Notes: generated from the sequence alone by a model not told the origin. A stretch of 64,000 nucleotides of DNA from Pacificimonas pallii (GCF_019204005.1 NZ_JAGSPA010000004.1:62001-126000), one strand, 5' to 3'; counted from the stretch's first letter, positions 9,753-18,892 are shown. A program made the numbers and translations.

Positions 9753-9848
9753 CACACGTCTCCTTCGCTGCGGTGGCTAAAGACATCATAGTTCATGTTC
9801 AAGACGGCGCTTCGGCGTGCTATAACGGGACGGGAGCGTAATTATATT

Positions 9849-10520
9849 ATGTTGGAGGCAAATTCTGTGAGCGCGTCAGCCAATGAGGTGAATCATGCCC
9901 GCCAGAGCGGCGGCGATGTCCTCGCTGGCGGCGAGGACCGCCACGCCGCCGAAGGCAGTTTCGAGATTTCGGGCCGCGTGAAGTGGTTCGATCTTGTGCG
10001 TGGCTATGGCTTCATCGTCCCGGAAGATGATGATGGCGACATTCTTGTCCACTTCTCCTGTCTGGCCGATATTGGTCGCCGTGCGCTTCCCGAGGGGGCA
10101 GGTGTCCGCTGCATCGCGGTGGACCGCCCCCGAGGACGTCAGGCGCTTGCCGTCACGGAGGTCGATCTTTCCACCGCGATTGGCCCCGATCCTGAAGCCG
10201 AAGCGCAGCGGGCCAAGGAGAGGGATGACCCGCTTTCCCTCATAAAAAGTGCGGGGCCACCCGAATCCTGCTCGGTGAAATGGTTTAACAGACTGAAAGG
10301 TTATGGTTTCCTGGTCGCCGCGAATGACACCGATCGCGATATTTTCGTTCATATGGAGACCGTCCGCCGCGGCGGGTTGACGGACCTTGAGCCCGGCCAG
10401 ATGGTCGTGGCCAGGATCGTCCAGCGCAGCAAAGGCCCGCTTGCCGTGATCGTCGAACCGCCTGAAACCGCGACCGACATCGACATGCCGCGCACCGCGA
10501 GCGCCGGTTCGGCGGTATGA
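9849..10520 (+). CDS. Double cold-shock-domain protein
   Basis: Binds single-stranded RNA or DNA. Two cold-shock domains are visible, one with RVKWFDLVRGYGFIVPEDDDGDILVHFS and one with SVKWFNRLKGYGFLVAANDTDRDIFVH, separated by an acidic/Lys linker; each has the RNP1-like (GYGF) and RNP2-like (ILVHF/IFVH) strands. I use the ATG at 9849, 12 bases after GGGAG; an ATG at 9795 in the same frame adds 18 residues with no domain content. The stop overlaps the next gene's ATG (ATGA). Two-domain cold-shock proteins are common in Alphaproteobacteria. Confidence 0.92.
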   Translation: MLEANSVSASANEVNHARQSGGDVLAGGEDRHAAEGSFEISGRVKWFDLVRGYGFIVPEDDDGDILVHFSCLADIGRRALPEGAGVRCIAVDRPRGRQALAVTEVDLSTAIGPDPEAEAQRAKERDDPLSLIKSAGPPESCSVKWFNRLKGYGFLVAANDTDRDIFVHMETVRRGGLTDLEPGQMVVARIVQRSKGPLAVIVEPPETATDIDMPRTASAGSAV

Positions 10521-10993
10521 TCACAGCGATACGCGCAGCCGGTGCTGCCATGGTACTCGCTGTCATCGCGCCTGCCGCCTGCGCCCCGGCGGAGGACACA
10601 TCAGCCGCCACCACGGCTAAGGTGGTCGATGTGTCCATCGAAACGGCCAGTGGCCCGCAGGCGTATCGCGCGGAAGTCGCCAGAACGCCGGAGGAGCAGG
10701 CGCGCGGTTTGATGTTTCGGCAGGACATGGCGCAGAATGCGGGCATGCTGTTTCCCTATGATCCGCCGCGACCGGCGGCGTTCTGGATGAAAAACACCTA
10801 CATCCCGCTCGACATCATCTTTATCGCGCCCGACGGCACAATCGAAAGCATTCATGCGGATACACTGCCGTTGACGACCAGCAGCTATGCCTCTCGCGGC
10901 GCGGTGAAGGCGGTTCTGGAGCTGAATGGCGGTGAAGCCGCGCGAATTGGCGCGAAGCCCGGCGACAGGGTCGTCTACCAACCGGTCCTGTAG
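10517..10993 (+). CDS. DUF192 family exported protein
   Basis: A 158-residue protein with an N-terminal signal (VLAVIAPAACAPAE, possible lipoprotein Cys) and one DUF192 domain. Family blocks seen are RTPEEQARGLMFRQDM, FWMKNTYIPLDIIFI and an ending AKPGDRVVYQPV. The biochemical role of DUF192 is not established. Its ATG overlaps the cold-shock gene stop by four bases, so expression of the two is probably linked. Confidence 0.9.
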   Translation: MITAIRAAGAAMVLAVIAPAACAPAEDTSAATTAKVVDVSIETASGPQAYRAEVARTPEEQARGLMFRQDMAQNAGMLFPYDPPRPAAFWMKNTYIPLDIIFIAPDGTIESIHADTLPLTTSSYASRGAVKAVLELNGGEAARIGAKPGDRVVYQPVL

Positions 10994-11098
10994 CACCAGC
11001 CGTCCCGGCGGGTCCGAACGGGGAATCTCTTGCCAAATGACCGTGATGGCGGCTTAAGGGGCACTCCGCTTCCCCTTCGCTTTTTCGAGGTCCGCCCC

Positions 11099-11512
11099 AT
11101 GGGCATTTTCAAATCCATTTTCACCTGGTGGGACGGTCCGACGATCGGGACGCGCCTGTGGTCACGCGCCAATGGCGAGGAGGTGGGCCGCGATGACGCC
11201 GGCAACATCTATTACAGCAAGGCCGCCAAGAACGGGCAGCGCGAGCGCCGCTGGGTCATCTATTCCGGCGAGAACGAAGCCAGCCGCATACCGTCCGAAT
11301 GGCACGGATGGCTGCACCGCACCCATGACGCGCCGATTCCCGCCGAGGCACGGCGGGCGTGGGTGAAGCCCCATCAACCGAACCTGACCGGTTCCCCCCA
11401 GGCCTATATCCGCCCCGGCGGTATGCCGGGCAGCGGTCAGCGCCCCAGGACGACAGGTGATTATGAGGCCTGGTCGCCCGGTGACGATCCGGTGCGCGGC
11501 GACCCCGCGTGA
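11099..11512 (+). CDS. NADH:ubiquinone oxidoreductase NDUFA12-family subunit
   Basis: Accessory subunit of respiratory complex I, kept in Alphaproteobacteria and mitochondria (B17.2/NDUFA12). The start MGIFKSIFTWWDGPTIGT and the core WHGWLHRTHDAPIP are typical, and the length of 137 residues is normal. An upstream in-frame ATG at 11030 would add 23 residues absent from the family. The last codons overlap the mlaD start (GTGA). Confidence 0.93.
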   Translation: MGIFKSIFTWWDGPTIGTRLWSRANGEEVGRDDAGNIYYSKAAKNGQRERRWVIYSGENEASRIPSEWHGWLHRTHDAPIPAEARRAWVKPHQPNLTGSPQAYIRPGGMPGSGQRPRTTGDYEAWSPGDDPVRGDPA

Positions 11513-12060
11513 ACCAGCTGTTCCGTCAAAATCTGGTCGAAGCCATTGTCGGTGCGGCGGTCCTGCTGATCGCCGTTCTTGCCGGGCTTTTCTTTTATCA
11601 GAAAACCACCGCCGAAATTGGTGATGATTCCTATTCCGTCGGCGCGCTGTTCGAAAATGCCGCGGGCGTTGCCGTGGGCACGGATGTACGCGTGTCCGGA
11701 ATTACCGTGGGCCGCGTGACCGGTCAGACCCTGGAAGAAGATTTTCCGTTCCGCGCAAAGCTCGACCTGTCCATTGACGGGCGCTATCGCCTGCCCACCG
11801 ATTCCAGCGCGTCGATCACGTCGGAAGGCCTTCTGGGCGGCACCTATATCGCGCTGACGCCGGGCGGTGCGCCGGAAACATTGATGAGCGGCGACGAGAT
11901 CCTCGATACGCAGGGGTCGGTCGACATGCTCGGCCTGATCGGCAGCTATATCAACCAGACCGGTGCGGATGACGCGCCCGCCGGGCCCGGCATGCAGGAA
12001 GGCGGTTTTGGCAATCTTGAAGACCCTGCCGCCGATATGGCCGAAGACGGGAGCCTGTAG
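11509..12060 (+). CDS. mlaD: MlaD-family phospholipid transport protein
   Basis: MlaD is the periplasmic lipid-binding ring subunit of the Mla ABC transporter that maintains outer-membrane lipid asymmetry. One N-terminal span (AIVGAAVLLIAVLAGLFFYQ) is followed by a single MCE domain (YSVGALFENAAGVAVGTDVRVSGITVGRV). The start is GTG at 11509 overlapping the NDUFA12 stop. The mlaE/mlaF permease and ATPase are not next to it. Confidence 0.93.
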   Translation: MNQLFRQNLVEAIVGAAVLLIAVLAGLFFYQKTTAEIGDDSYSVGALFENAAGVAVGTDVRVSGITVGRVTGQTLEEDFPFRAKLDLSIDGRYRLPTDSSASITSEGLLGGTYIALTPGGAPETLMSGDEILDTQGSVDMLGLIGSYINQTGADDAPAGPGMQEGGFGNLEDPAADMAEDGSL

Positions 12061-12065
12061 CGCCG

Positions 12066-12539
12066 ATGGCGGTACGACCTATGTCCGGGATAATGGCCGG
12101 TATATGCGGGGCCTGGCTGCTTGCCGGCGCCGCCGCGGCCCAGTCGAATGATGAATCCGGTGGCGGGCCGGATGCCCGGTCCGGCACGACGCCCATGGCG
12201 GAGCGCACCGTCATTATCGGCGTGCTCGACAAAGCGAGCCAGGCAACCGAGACCATCGAAACCAATCCAGGCAAGACCGTGAGCTATCGGGGCCTGACCA
12301 TTGCCGTCCGGGCCTGCGAAGCGACTCCGCCCTGGGCAGCGCAAAAGTTTGTCGGCGGCTTTCTGCAGGTCGATTACACGCCGCGCAGAGGCGCGGACCC
12401 GGCGCGCGTGTTTTCCGGCTGGCTATATGCGAATACGCCATCGCTAAACAGCTTCGACCATCCAAATTACGATGTCTGGGTCAGCGCCTGTAAGATGGAC
12501 TGGCCGGAAACCGGCCCGGACACCATCCTGGTGAAATAG
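12066..12539 (+). CDS. DUF2155 family exported protein
   Basis: A 157-residue secreted protein with a clear signal peptide (GICGAWLLAGAAAAQ). The DUF2155 core is visible as VIIGVLDKASQATETIE...GLTIAVRACEATPPW...VFSGWLYANTPSLNSFDHPNYDVWV, including two conserved Cys. Function unknown. It starts six bases after mlaD. Its last 73 bases overlap the end of aat on the other strand. Confidence 0.9.
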   Translation: MAVRPMSGIMAGICGAWLLAGAAAAQSNDESGGGPDARSGTTPMAERTVIIGVLDKASQATETIETNPGKTVSYRGLTIAVRACEATPPWAAQKFVGGFLQVDYTPRRGADPARVFSGWLYANTPSLNSFDHPNYDVWVSACKMDWPETGPDTILVK

Positions 12540-13123
12540 CCGAAATCAGCTGGCGCGCCGAGCGCGAGCCGCAGGCGCTGGCGGTAAAGGGCGCGCGGGA
12601 TTTCGATGGCACCAAATTGTGCCAGATGATCCGTCAGGAACTGCGTGTCCAGAAGCTGGAATCCGCCCATGCGCATGCGGGCGACCAGATGGGCGAGTGC
12701 GACTTTCGACGCGCCGGTGACGCGGGTGAACATGCTTTCCCCGAAAAACGCGCCTTGAAGCCGGACGCCGTAGAGGCCGCCGACCAGCTTTCCCTGCTGC
12801 CAGCATTCGATGGAATGCGCATGGCCGCCGTCATGAAGAGCGCTGTAGGCGTCGCGGATTTCGTCGTTGATCCACGTGCCGCCCCTTCGGTCGGCGCAGG
12901 CGGCGACCACATCGTGAAAGGCGCTATCGACGCGGTGTTCGAAGCGTTCCTGCCTCAGCAGTTTCACGGCGCTGCGCGGAAAATGGAACTGGTCGAGCGG
13001 AAGAATGCCGCGTTCCTTTGGGTCGACCCAGAAGATATCCCTGTCCCGTTCGCTTTCCGCCATCGGGAACACGCCGGACGCGTAAGCACTGAGCAGCACA
13101 TTGGGCGTCAGGCGGCCGGTCAT
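12467..13123 (-). CDS. aat: Leucyl/phenylalanyl-tRNA--protein transferase
   Basis: Adds Leu or Phe to proteins with N-terminal Arg or Lys, marking them for ClpAP in the N-degron pathway. The 218-residue protein carries the family blocks FPMAESERDRDIFWVDP, TWINDEIRDAYSALHDGGHAHSIE and LQGAFFGESMFTRVTGASKVAL. It starts seven bases after the dprA stop. The terminal ILQALTQTS looks like genuine family sequence, so the 73-base convergent overlap with the DUF2155 gene is probably real. Confidence 0.95.
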   Translation of the reverse strand: MTGRLTPNVLLSAYASGVFPMAESERDRDIFWVDPKERGILPLDQFHFPRSAVKLLRQERFEHRVDSAFHDVVAACADRRGGTWINDEIRDAYSALHDGGHAHSIECWQQGKLVGGLYGVRLQGAFFGESMFTRVTGASKVALAHLVARMRMGGFQLLDTQFLTDHLAQFGAIEIPRALYRQRLRLALGAPADFGYFTRMVSGPVSGQSILQALTQTS

Positions 13124-13130
13124 ATGCTGG

Positions 13131-14246
13131 TCATGCGCCGTTCAAAGAGACCTTCGCCCCGGCATGGCGTTCCAGTCTTCCTGCCAGTTCAAGTTCAAGC
13201 AGCACGGTCGCGATGACCGCCGGTGGCAGCGCTGTCATGCGCACCAGTTCGTCGACCGGCACCGGCGTCAGGGACAACAGCCCCTCCACGCTGTGACGGG
13301 CCTCGTCATCCGGATCCTCAATCGCTGCGGCGCGGTAATCGAACAGGTCCGCCGCCATACGCGGCACGTCTGCGATCGGCGACAGCGATTCGATGATATC
13401 CGCCGCCGATTGCACCAATGTCGCGCCGTCGCGGATCAGCCCGTTGCAGCCCTGCGCGCGCGGGTCGAGCGGGAAGCCCGGCACCGCCATGACTTCGCGC
13501 CCCTGCTCGTTGGCCATGCGTGCCGTGATGAGCGAGCCGGAACGCGGGGCCGCCTCCATGACGACCGTGCCCAGACTCAGCCCGCTGATGATACGGTTGC
13601 GGCGCGGGAAATGTGCCGCGCGGGGTTCCATGCCATAGGGCTGTTCCGCCACAACAAGCGCGCGCCGGTACAGCGTTTCGTGGAGGGCATCGTTTTCACG
13701 CGGCCATTTGACGTCGATGCCGCCTGCGATCACGCCAATCGTACCGCCCGCGCCGCTCTGGTCGGCAAGCGCGCCCTGATGCGCCTCCGCATCGACGCCG
13801 CGCGCGATGCCGGACACCACGATCAGGCCCGATCTGGCGAGGTCATGCGCCAGTTCCCGCGTGAAGCGGCGGGCGGCCGCGGAGGAATTGCGCGCGCCGA
13901 CGATGGCGACAGCCCGGCGTTGCAGCAAAGCGGGGTCGCCGCGTACGGTAATGACCGGCGGCGCGCTTTCGACCTCGGCGAGAATGGCCGAATATTCGGC
14001 CTCGCCCAGAAAGATCATCTCGGCGCCAAGAGCGGCGGCCTGTGCCATTTCGCGTTCGGCATCGGCGGCGCTTGCCGGGATCAGCTTTTTCCCGCGCCCC
14101 CGCCTTGCCAGTTCCGGTATCGCATCCAGCGCGGCCGACGCACTGCCAAAGCGCGACATCAGCGCGCGGTATGTGACCGGGCCGACATTGGCCGTCCGCG
14201 CCAGTCTCAGCTTCGCGAGCCGTTCCCCCTCTAGCCCGCCCGCCAC
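13131..14246 (-). CDS. dprA: DNA-processing protein DprA
   Basis: Loads RecA on incoming single-stranded DNA during transformation. The 371-residue protein has an N-terminal helical domain (VGPVTYRALMSRFGSASAALD), the Rossmann core (RAVAIVGARNSSAAARRFTRELAHDLARSG with SGIARGVDAEAHQGAL) and a C-terminal winged helix (VDELVRMTALPPAVIATVLLELELAGR). The start is GTG. It lies between plsY and aat on the same strand. Confidence 0.95.
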   Translation of the reverse strand: MAGGLEGERLAKLRLARTANVGPVTYRALMSRFGSASAALDAIPELARRGRGKKLIPASAADAEREMAQAAALGAEMIFLGEAEYSAILAEVESAPPVITVRGDPALLQRRAVAIVGARNSSAAARRFTRELAHDLARSGLIVVSGIARGVDAEAHQGALADQSGAGGTIGVIAGGIDVKWPRENDALHETLYRRALVVAEQPYGMEPRAAHFPRRNRIISGLSLGTVVMEAAPRSGSLITARMANEQGREVMAVPGFPLDPRAQGCNGLIRDGATLVQSAADIIESLSPIADVPRMAADLFDYRAAAIEDPDDEARHSVEGLLSLTPVPVDELVRMTALPPAVIATVLLELELAGRLERHAGAKVSLNGA

Positions 14247-14249
14247 AGC

Positions 14250-14849
14250 CTAGCTTTTCGCGCCGATTTTCGATTCCGTGCCCGCGCGCAGTCGTCCGAT
14301 ATTCGCCTCATGCTTGGCGATGACCAGCATCGCCATCCCGCCGAGCAGCAGCGCCGCGTCCCAACGTCCCTGCAACAGCGGCACAAGGGGCGCGGCGAGG
14401 CCGGCAAGAATACCCGCCAGCGAGGAATAGCGCGTCAACGCCGCCGTCCCCAGCCAGACCAGCGCGAAAACGAGCCCGATCTGCCACGCCAGCGCGAAGC
14501 AGATGCCGAGCATCGTCGCCACGCCCTTGCCGCCCTTGAACAGCAGCCAGACCGGGAACAGATGCCCCAGAAACGCGCCCATGCCGCCCATGATGTCGCC
14601 GCCGAGCGCATGCTGGCTGCCCAGCCAGACGGCGAGCGCGCCCTTGCCGACGTCCAGGAGCAGCGTGGCGGCGGCAAGACCCTTGCCGCCCGCGCGCAGG
14701 ACATTCGTGGTGCCGATATTTCCGGAACCGACAGACCGTATGTCGCCCTTGCCCGCAATTCTGGTGAGCACCAGCCCGAACGGGACCGAGCCCAGCAGAT
14801 AGCCGATAAAGAGCCAGGACCAGGGTGCGGAGAGGATGTCCATAGGCAT
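14250..14849 (-). CDS. plsY: Acyl-phosphate glycerol-3-phosphate acyltransferase PlsY
   Basis: Inner-membrane enzyme making lysophosphatidate from acyl-phosphate and glycerol-3-phosphate. The 199-residue protein has several membrane segments and the conserved cytoplasmic motifs GSVPFGLVLTRIAGKGDIRSVGSGNIGTTNVLR, HLFPVWLLFKGGKGVATMLG and AKHEANIGRLRAGTE. Its stop is three bases before the dprA start. Divergent from topA. Confidence 0.95.
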   Translation of the reverse strand: MPMDILSAPWSWLFIGYLLGSVPFGLVLTRIAGKGDIRSVGSGNIGTTNVLRAGGKGLAAATLLLDVGKGALAVWLGSQHALGGDIMGGMGAFLGHLFPVWLLFKGGKGVATMLGICFALAWQIGLVFALVWLGTAALTRYSSLAGILAGLAAPLVPLLQGRWDAALLLGGMAMLVIAKHEANIGRLRAGTESKIGAKS

Positions 14850-14915
14850 GGTGTAGGACTTAGGAAATCACATGCCAATTGGAAAGCAGCCAATATGTTT
14901 TGTATGGCGGTGCCC

Positions 14916-14943
14916 TTGCCGGGACCCGCATCCTGTCTATATG
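14916..14943 (+). promoter_or_regulatory. Predicted topA promoter
   Basis: TTGCCG (14916-14921) and TATATG (14938-14943) are separated by 16 bases, a reasonable -35/-10 pair. Transcription would begin near 14950, which would leave the upstream in-frame TTG codons of topA untranscribed and supports a start at 14975 or later. No experiment backs this. Confidence 0.45.
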
Positions 14944-14974
14944 CCCCGCCCGACAACCGAGAGGGAGCACGGTC

Positions 14975-17554
14975 ATCGCAAAGAGTCTCGTGATCGTCGA
15001 ATCGCCCGCCAAGGCGAAGACGATCAACAAATATCTTGGATCGAATTACGACGTCATCGCCAGCTATGGCCATGTTCGCGACCTGCCGCCGAAAGACGGC
15101 TCGGTCGATCCGGAGAATGATTTTGCGATGAAATGGCAGGTCCAGACGGACCGGTCCAAACAATTGCGCGAAATCGCATCGAAGGCGAAGGCCGCCGATC
15201 GCCTGATCCTGGCGACCGACCCCGACCGCGAGGGGGAAGCGATTTCGTGGCATCTATATGAGCATCTGAAAGCAAAGAAGGCGCTGCCGGACACGGTGGA
15301 ACGCGTCACGTTCAACCAGATCACCAAGGCCGCCGTGACCGCCGCCATGGGGGCCCCGCGTCAGCTCGATACGCCGCTGGTCGATGCCTATCTGGCGCGC
15401 CGCGCGCTCGATTATCTGGTGGGCTTCACGCTGTCGCCGGTATTGTGGCGCAAGCTGCCCGGGGCAAAATCGGCGGGCCGCGTGCAGTCCGTCGCCCTGC
15501 GCCTGATCACGGAGCGGGAGCGCGATATCGAAGCGTTCGATCCGCAGGAATACTGGACCGTGCTCGGTACGTTCAAACTGCCCGGCGGCCAGACCTTCCC
15601 GGCGCGGCTGGTGAAATGGCAGGGCAATCCGCTCGACAAATTCTCGCTTGGCAACGCCGCCGTCGCCAATGAAGCCAAGGCCGATGTCGAGGCGGGCCGC
15701 TATTCGGTAAGCGCCGTCGAGACCAAGCCCGTCACGCGCAACCCCTATCCGCCGTTCACCACCTCCACGCTGCAGCAGGAGGCGTCGCGCAAGCTTGGCA
15801 TGTCCGCGTCCGACACGATGCGCACCGCGCAGGCGCTCTACGAGGCCGGGCACATCACCTATATGCGTACCGACGGTGTCGAAATGGCGGGCGAGGCGAT
15901 TGCGCAGGCGCGCGATGTCATCGCGGACCGCTACACCACGGCGCATCTGCCAAAGAGCCCGCGTGTCTATAAATCAAAGGCGAAAAACGCGCAGGAAGCG
16001 CATGAGGCGGTCCGCCCGACCGACCTGTCGAAGGGACCGGAACGGCTGTCCCGCCTGCCAGAGGCGCAACGGCGTCTTTATGACCTGATATGGAAGCGCA
16101 CGCTCGCCAGCCAGATGGCGTCCGCCAAGTTCGACCGCACAACCGTGACGCTGCATGACGCGCATGGCCGCGTGGAGCTGCGCGCCAGCGGCCAGGTGCT
16201 GGTGTTTCCCGGATATCTCGCGCTTTACCGCGAGGATGTGGACGATGCACCCGAAGACGACGCGGGCGATGATGACCGCCGCCTGCCGAAGATCGACAAG
16301 GGCGCGGCGCCCGAATGTAGCGAGGCGAGCGCGGAACAGCATTTCACGCAGCCGCCGCCGCGCTTTTCCGAGGCGAGTCTGGTCAAGCGGCTGGAAGAAC
16401 TCGGCATTGGCCGCCCGTCCACCTATGCCAGCATCCTGCAGGTCCTGAAGGACCGCGAATATGTGCGCATGGAACAGAAGCGCTTCTATCCCGAGGAAAA
16501 AGGCCGCCTGCTGACGGCGTTCCTGGAGCGCTATTTCGAACGCTATGTGCAATATGATTTCACCGCCGGGCTGGAAGAGCAGCTGGATGAAATCTCTGCC
16601 GGCGACGAAAATTACAAGGACGTCCTACGCGCCTTCTGGAAGGATTTCTTTCCCAAGACCGAGGAGATCATGGAGCGCCAGCCGTCTGAGGTGATGGCAT
16701 CGATCGATGAATTCCTGGAACCGATGCTGTTCCCGGACAAGGGGGACGGCACCGATCCGCGCGCCTGCCCCAGCTGCGGCGACGGACGCCTGGCGCTGCG
16801 CGGCGGCAAGTTTGGCGCATTCATCGCCTGTTCGAACTATCCCGAATGCAAGTTCACTCGCGAATTCGGCAATCGCAGCGGCGACGATGCCGGAGCGGCG
16901 GGTGAATATCCGAAGGAACTGGGCGGACATCCGGTCAGCGGCGAACTCGTCACCCTTCGCTCGGGCCGTTTCGGTCTGTTCGTGCAGGAGGGCGAGGAAA
17001 AGAAACCGCCGCGCGCGTCCATTCCCAAGGACGTGGACCCGGACGGCGTCGATCTCGACATGGCGGTCAAGCTGCTCGGCCTGCCGCGGGTCATCGGCCA
17101 GCATCCCGAAACCGGCAAGGACATCGAATCCGCGATTGGCCGCTATGGCCCCTATCTGCGTCACGACGGCAAATATGCGAAGCTGTCCAGCACCGAGGAG
17201 GTCTTTGAAACCGGCATGAACGCCGCCGTCGTAAAGCTGGCCGAGGCGGCGAAATCGGGTGGCCGCAAGACGGCTGAACCGCTGAAAATCATGGGCGCGC
17301 ATCCGATATCAGGCGATGAAATCCGCCTGATGGAGGGGCGCTATGGCCCCTATGTTACGGACGGCACAACCAATGCCAGCCTGAAACGCGGCGCCGACCC
17401 GATGACCCTGACGCTGGAAGAGGCCGCGACCCTGATCGACGAACGCGCCGCCAAGGGTCCGGCGAAAAAGCGCAGGAAGGCGCCCGTGAAGAAGAAACCT
17501 GCCGCCAAGAAGAAACCCGCCGCGAAACGGAAGGCACCGGCGAAAAAGGGATAA
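14975..17554 (+). CDS. topA: DNA topoisomerase I, apparent ATC start codon
   Basis: Relaxes negative supercoils through a covalent 5'-phosphotyrosine link. Toprim domain (SLVIVESPAKAKTINKYLG, then DPDREGEAI), catalytic Tyr in HITYMRTDG (Tyr296 from ATC), one clear four-Cys zinc-ribbon repeat (CPSCGDGR...CSNYPEC), further topoisomerase C-terminal repeats, and a Lys/Ala tail. E. coli TopA begins MGKALVIVES; the matching bases here are ATC GCA AAG AGT CTC, with GAGGGAG seven bases upstream (14961-14967). No ATG lies nearby in frame. The alternatives are GTG at 14990, which removes part of the first strand, or upstream TTG codons that give sequence unlike the family. Confidence 0.93.
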   Translation: MAKSLVIVESPAKAKTINKYLGSNYDVIASYGHVRDLPPKDGSVDPENDFAMKWQVQTDRSKQLREIASKAKAADRLILATDPDREGEAISWHLYEHLKAKKALPDTVERVTFNQITKAAVTAAMGAPRQLDTPLVDAYLARRALDYLVGFTLSPVLWRKLPGAKSAGRVQSVALRLITERERDIEAFDPQEYWTVLGTFKLPGGQTFPARLVKWQGNPLDKFSLGNAAVANEAKADVEAGRYSVSAVETKPVTRNPYPPFTTSTLQQEASRKLGMSASDTMRTAQALYEAGHITYMRTDGVEMAGEAIAQARDVIADRYTTAHLPKSPRVYKSKAKNAQEAHEAVRPTDLSKGPERLSRLPEAQRRLYDLIWKRTLASQMASAKFDRTTVTLHDAHGRVELRASGQVLVFPGYLALYREDVDDAPEDDAGDDDRRLPKIDKGAAPECSEASAEQHFTQPPPRFSEASLVKRLEELGIGRPSTYASILQVLKDREYVRMEQKRFYPEEKGRLLTAFLERYFERYVQYDFTAGLEEQLDEISAGDENYKDVLRAFWKDFFPKTEEIMERQPSEVMASIDEFLEPMLFPDKGDGTDPRACPSCGDGRLALRGGKFGAFIACSNYPECKFTREFGNRSGDDAGAAGEYPKELGGHPVSGELVTLRSGRFGLFVQEGEEKKPPRASIPKDVDPDGVDLDMAVKLLGLPRVIGQHPETGKDIESAIGRYGPYLRHDGKYAKLSSTEEVFETGMNAAVVKLAEAAKSGGRKTAEPLKIMGAHPISGDEIRLMEGRYGPYVTDGTTNASLKRGADPMTLTLEEAATLIDERAAKGPAKKRRKAPVKKKPAAKKKPAAKRKAPAKKG

Positions 17555-17567
17555 ATCCCTTTTCGCC
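17539..17567. terminator. Hairpin over the topA stop codon
   Basis: GGCGAAAAAGGGAT (17539-17552) pairs with ATCCCTTTTCGCC (17555-17567), with one bulged A. The TAA stop of topA overlaps the stem and loop. Runs of A and T within the arms allow termination in both directions between topA and the convergent serine hydrolase gene. Confidence 0.65.
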
Positions 17568-17578
17568 TGCCGCCCACT

Positions 17579-18892
17579 CTATCGGGGCGCGATGCGCAGC
17601 GTTCCCTTTTCATCCCGTGAGACAAGCTGGTCGAAAGAACGCCAGTGAAAGACGCCGCCTTCGATGGGCGTCAGATGAAAGCGCCAGTGCGCCGCCTTGT
17701 CCGGCATGGAAAGGAAGATGTTTCCATCCTCGGCCGCGGAAATGCGCAGACGGCCGAACGAGGCGGTATCATGGATACCGATGAGCGCCCGATGATCCGT
17801 TGAGATGGCAACCGGGCCGGGACGTTTCGCGGGCGGCGTCATCGCCTCGTCCGAGAGGAGGGCGATGAGCGTGTTGTTAAGGTCGAGCGCCGGATAGCTG
17901 AACAGGTTTCCCGCAAAGGCGATCGTAACATCGCGGTCCATCCAGGACACCGCATTGGCCGTGTAACCCGGCAGGCTCCCCTGTACTGACACATAGCGCC
18001 CGCCGTCGCCTGATCCGACATGGACCGGCCCAAGCGCGCCGTCATTTTCGGTAAGCTCGGGATAGGCATTGCCTGCGAGCGTCTCAGCCCAGCGCGCAAG
18101 ATCGTCCGCCGTCATGATGAGGCCGGTGGCCCCCGCTTCGGGCGGCGCGGTGATCGAGGGCATGACGCCGAGGGGCTCTGGTCCAGCGGAATATCCGATC
18201 GCGCCGTCCGCCAGCGATCCCGCCGTCTCCTGCTGGATGACGGCGCTGCCGAGCCCGGCACGGGACAGTATTTGTGCCTGCGCCAGCTTTTCGAAGGATT
18301 GCCCGCCGACAGCTTCGGCAAGCTCGGCGAGAAGGGCGTAGCCGACATTGGAATAGGCCTCCTCCCCGCCAGGACCGACGCGGGCGGAATCCGCCGCCAG
18401 CCACGCTGCGGTGGTCTGGCTGCGGGGATCGTAATCATCGGGAAACTCTCTGGGAAGGCCCGCGCGATGTTGCAGGACCGTCCGTGCCGTCAGCGCGGGA
18501 TAGACCGACATTGCGGGCATATAGGTGCCGAGGCTTTCGTCCATGTCCAGACGGCCGTCCCGCATGAGCGAGATGATGACGGCCGCCGTCACGCCCTTGG
18601 TGACGGACGCTGTGCTGTAGAGTGTGGCGGGGGTGTGGGGACGCTGTTTCGCCCAATCGGCATAACCCAGATGCCGCGTGAGGACGGTAACGCCGCCGCG
18701 TCTGACGATCAGTGTTCCCGAAATGTCGCGCGTTTCGACAAGCGGCGCGAAATAGGTATCGACGCGTGCTGCCAGTGCCGCGTCCTGTGCCGACAGGTTT
18801 TGCGCGCCGCTTGCCATGGCGCGTGTCGGCTCATTCGCACATCCGCTGCCGATCAGGGCGAGCATGGTCGCCCCCAGAAATACAAATCGCAT
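17579..18892 (-). CDS. Serine hydrolase, class C beta-lactamase-like, lipoprotein
   Basis: Penicillin-binding-protein/esterase-type serine hydrolase, exported. I start at the ATG at 18892 (MRFVFLGATMLALIGSGC), which has AAAGGA upstream and yields a lipoprotein signal; an open frame further upstream lacks any family content. Catalytic motifs are SVTK (Ser-x-x-Lys) in STASVTKGV and YSN in EEAYSNVGYALL; the third, KTG/HxG-type motif is not obvious. The C-terminal third is a separate beta-rich region. The substrate (peptide, ester or beta-lactam) cannot be told. Confidence 0.85.
   Translation of the reverse strand: MRFVFLGATMLALIGSGCANEPTRAMASGAQNLSAQDAALAARVDTYFAPLVETRDISGTLIVRRGGVTVLTRHLGYADWAKQRPHTPATLYSTASVTKGVTAAVIISLMRDGRLDMDESLGTYMPAMSVYPALTARTVLQHRAGLPREFPDDYDPRSQTTAAWLAADSARVGPGGEEAYSNVGYALLAELAEAVGGQSFEKLAQAQILSRAGLGSAVIQQETAGSLADGAIGYSAGPEPLGVMPSITAPPEAGATGLIMTADDLARWAETLAGNAYPELTENDGALGPVHVGSGDGGRYVSVQGSLPGYTANAVSWMDRDVTIAFAGNLFSYPALDLNNTLIALLSDEAMTPPAKRPGPVAISTDHRALIGIHDTASFGRLRISAAEDGNIFLSMPDKAAHWRFHLTPIEGGVFHWRSFDQLVSRDEKGTLRIAPR

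Noticed and set aside
14879-14974. TTG-started N-terminal extension of topA
   Set aside because: Sequence unlike TopA and mostly upstream of the predicted transcription start.
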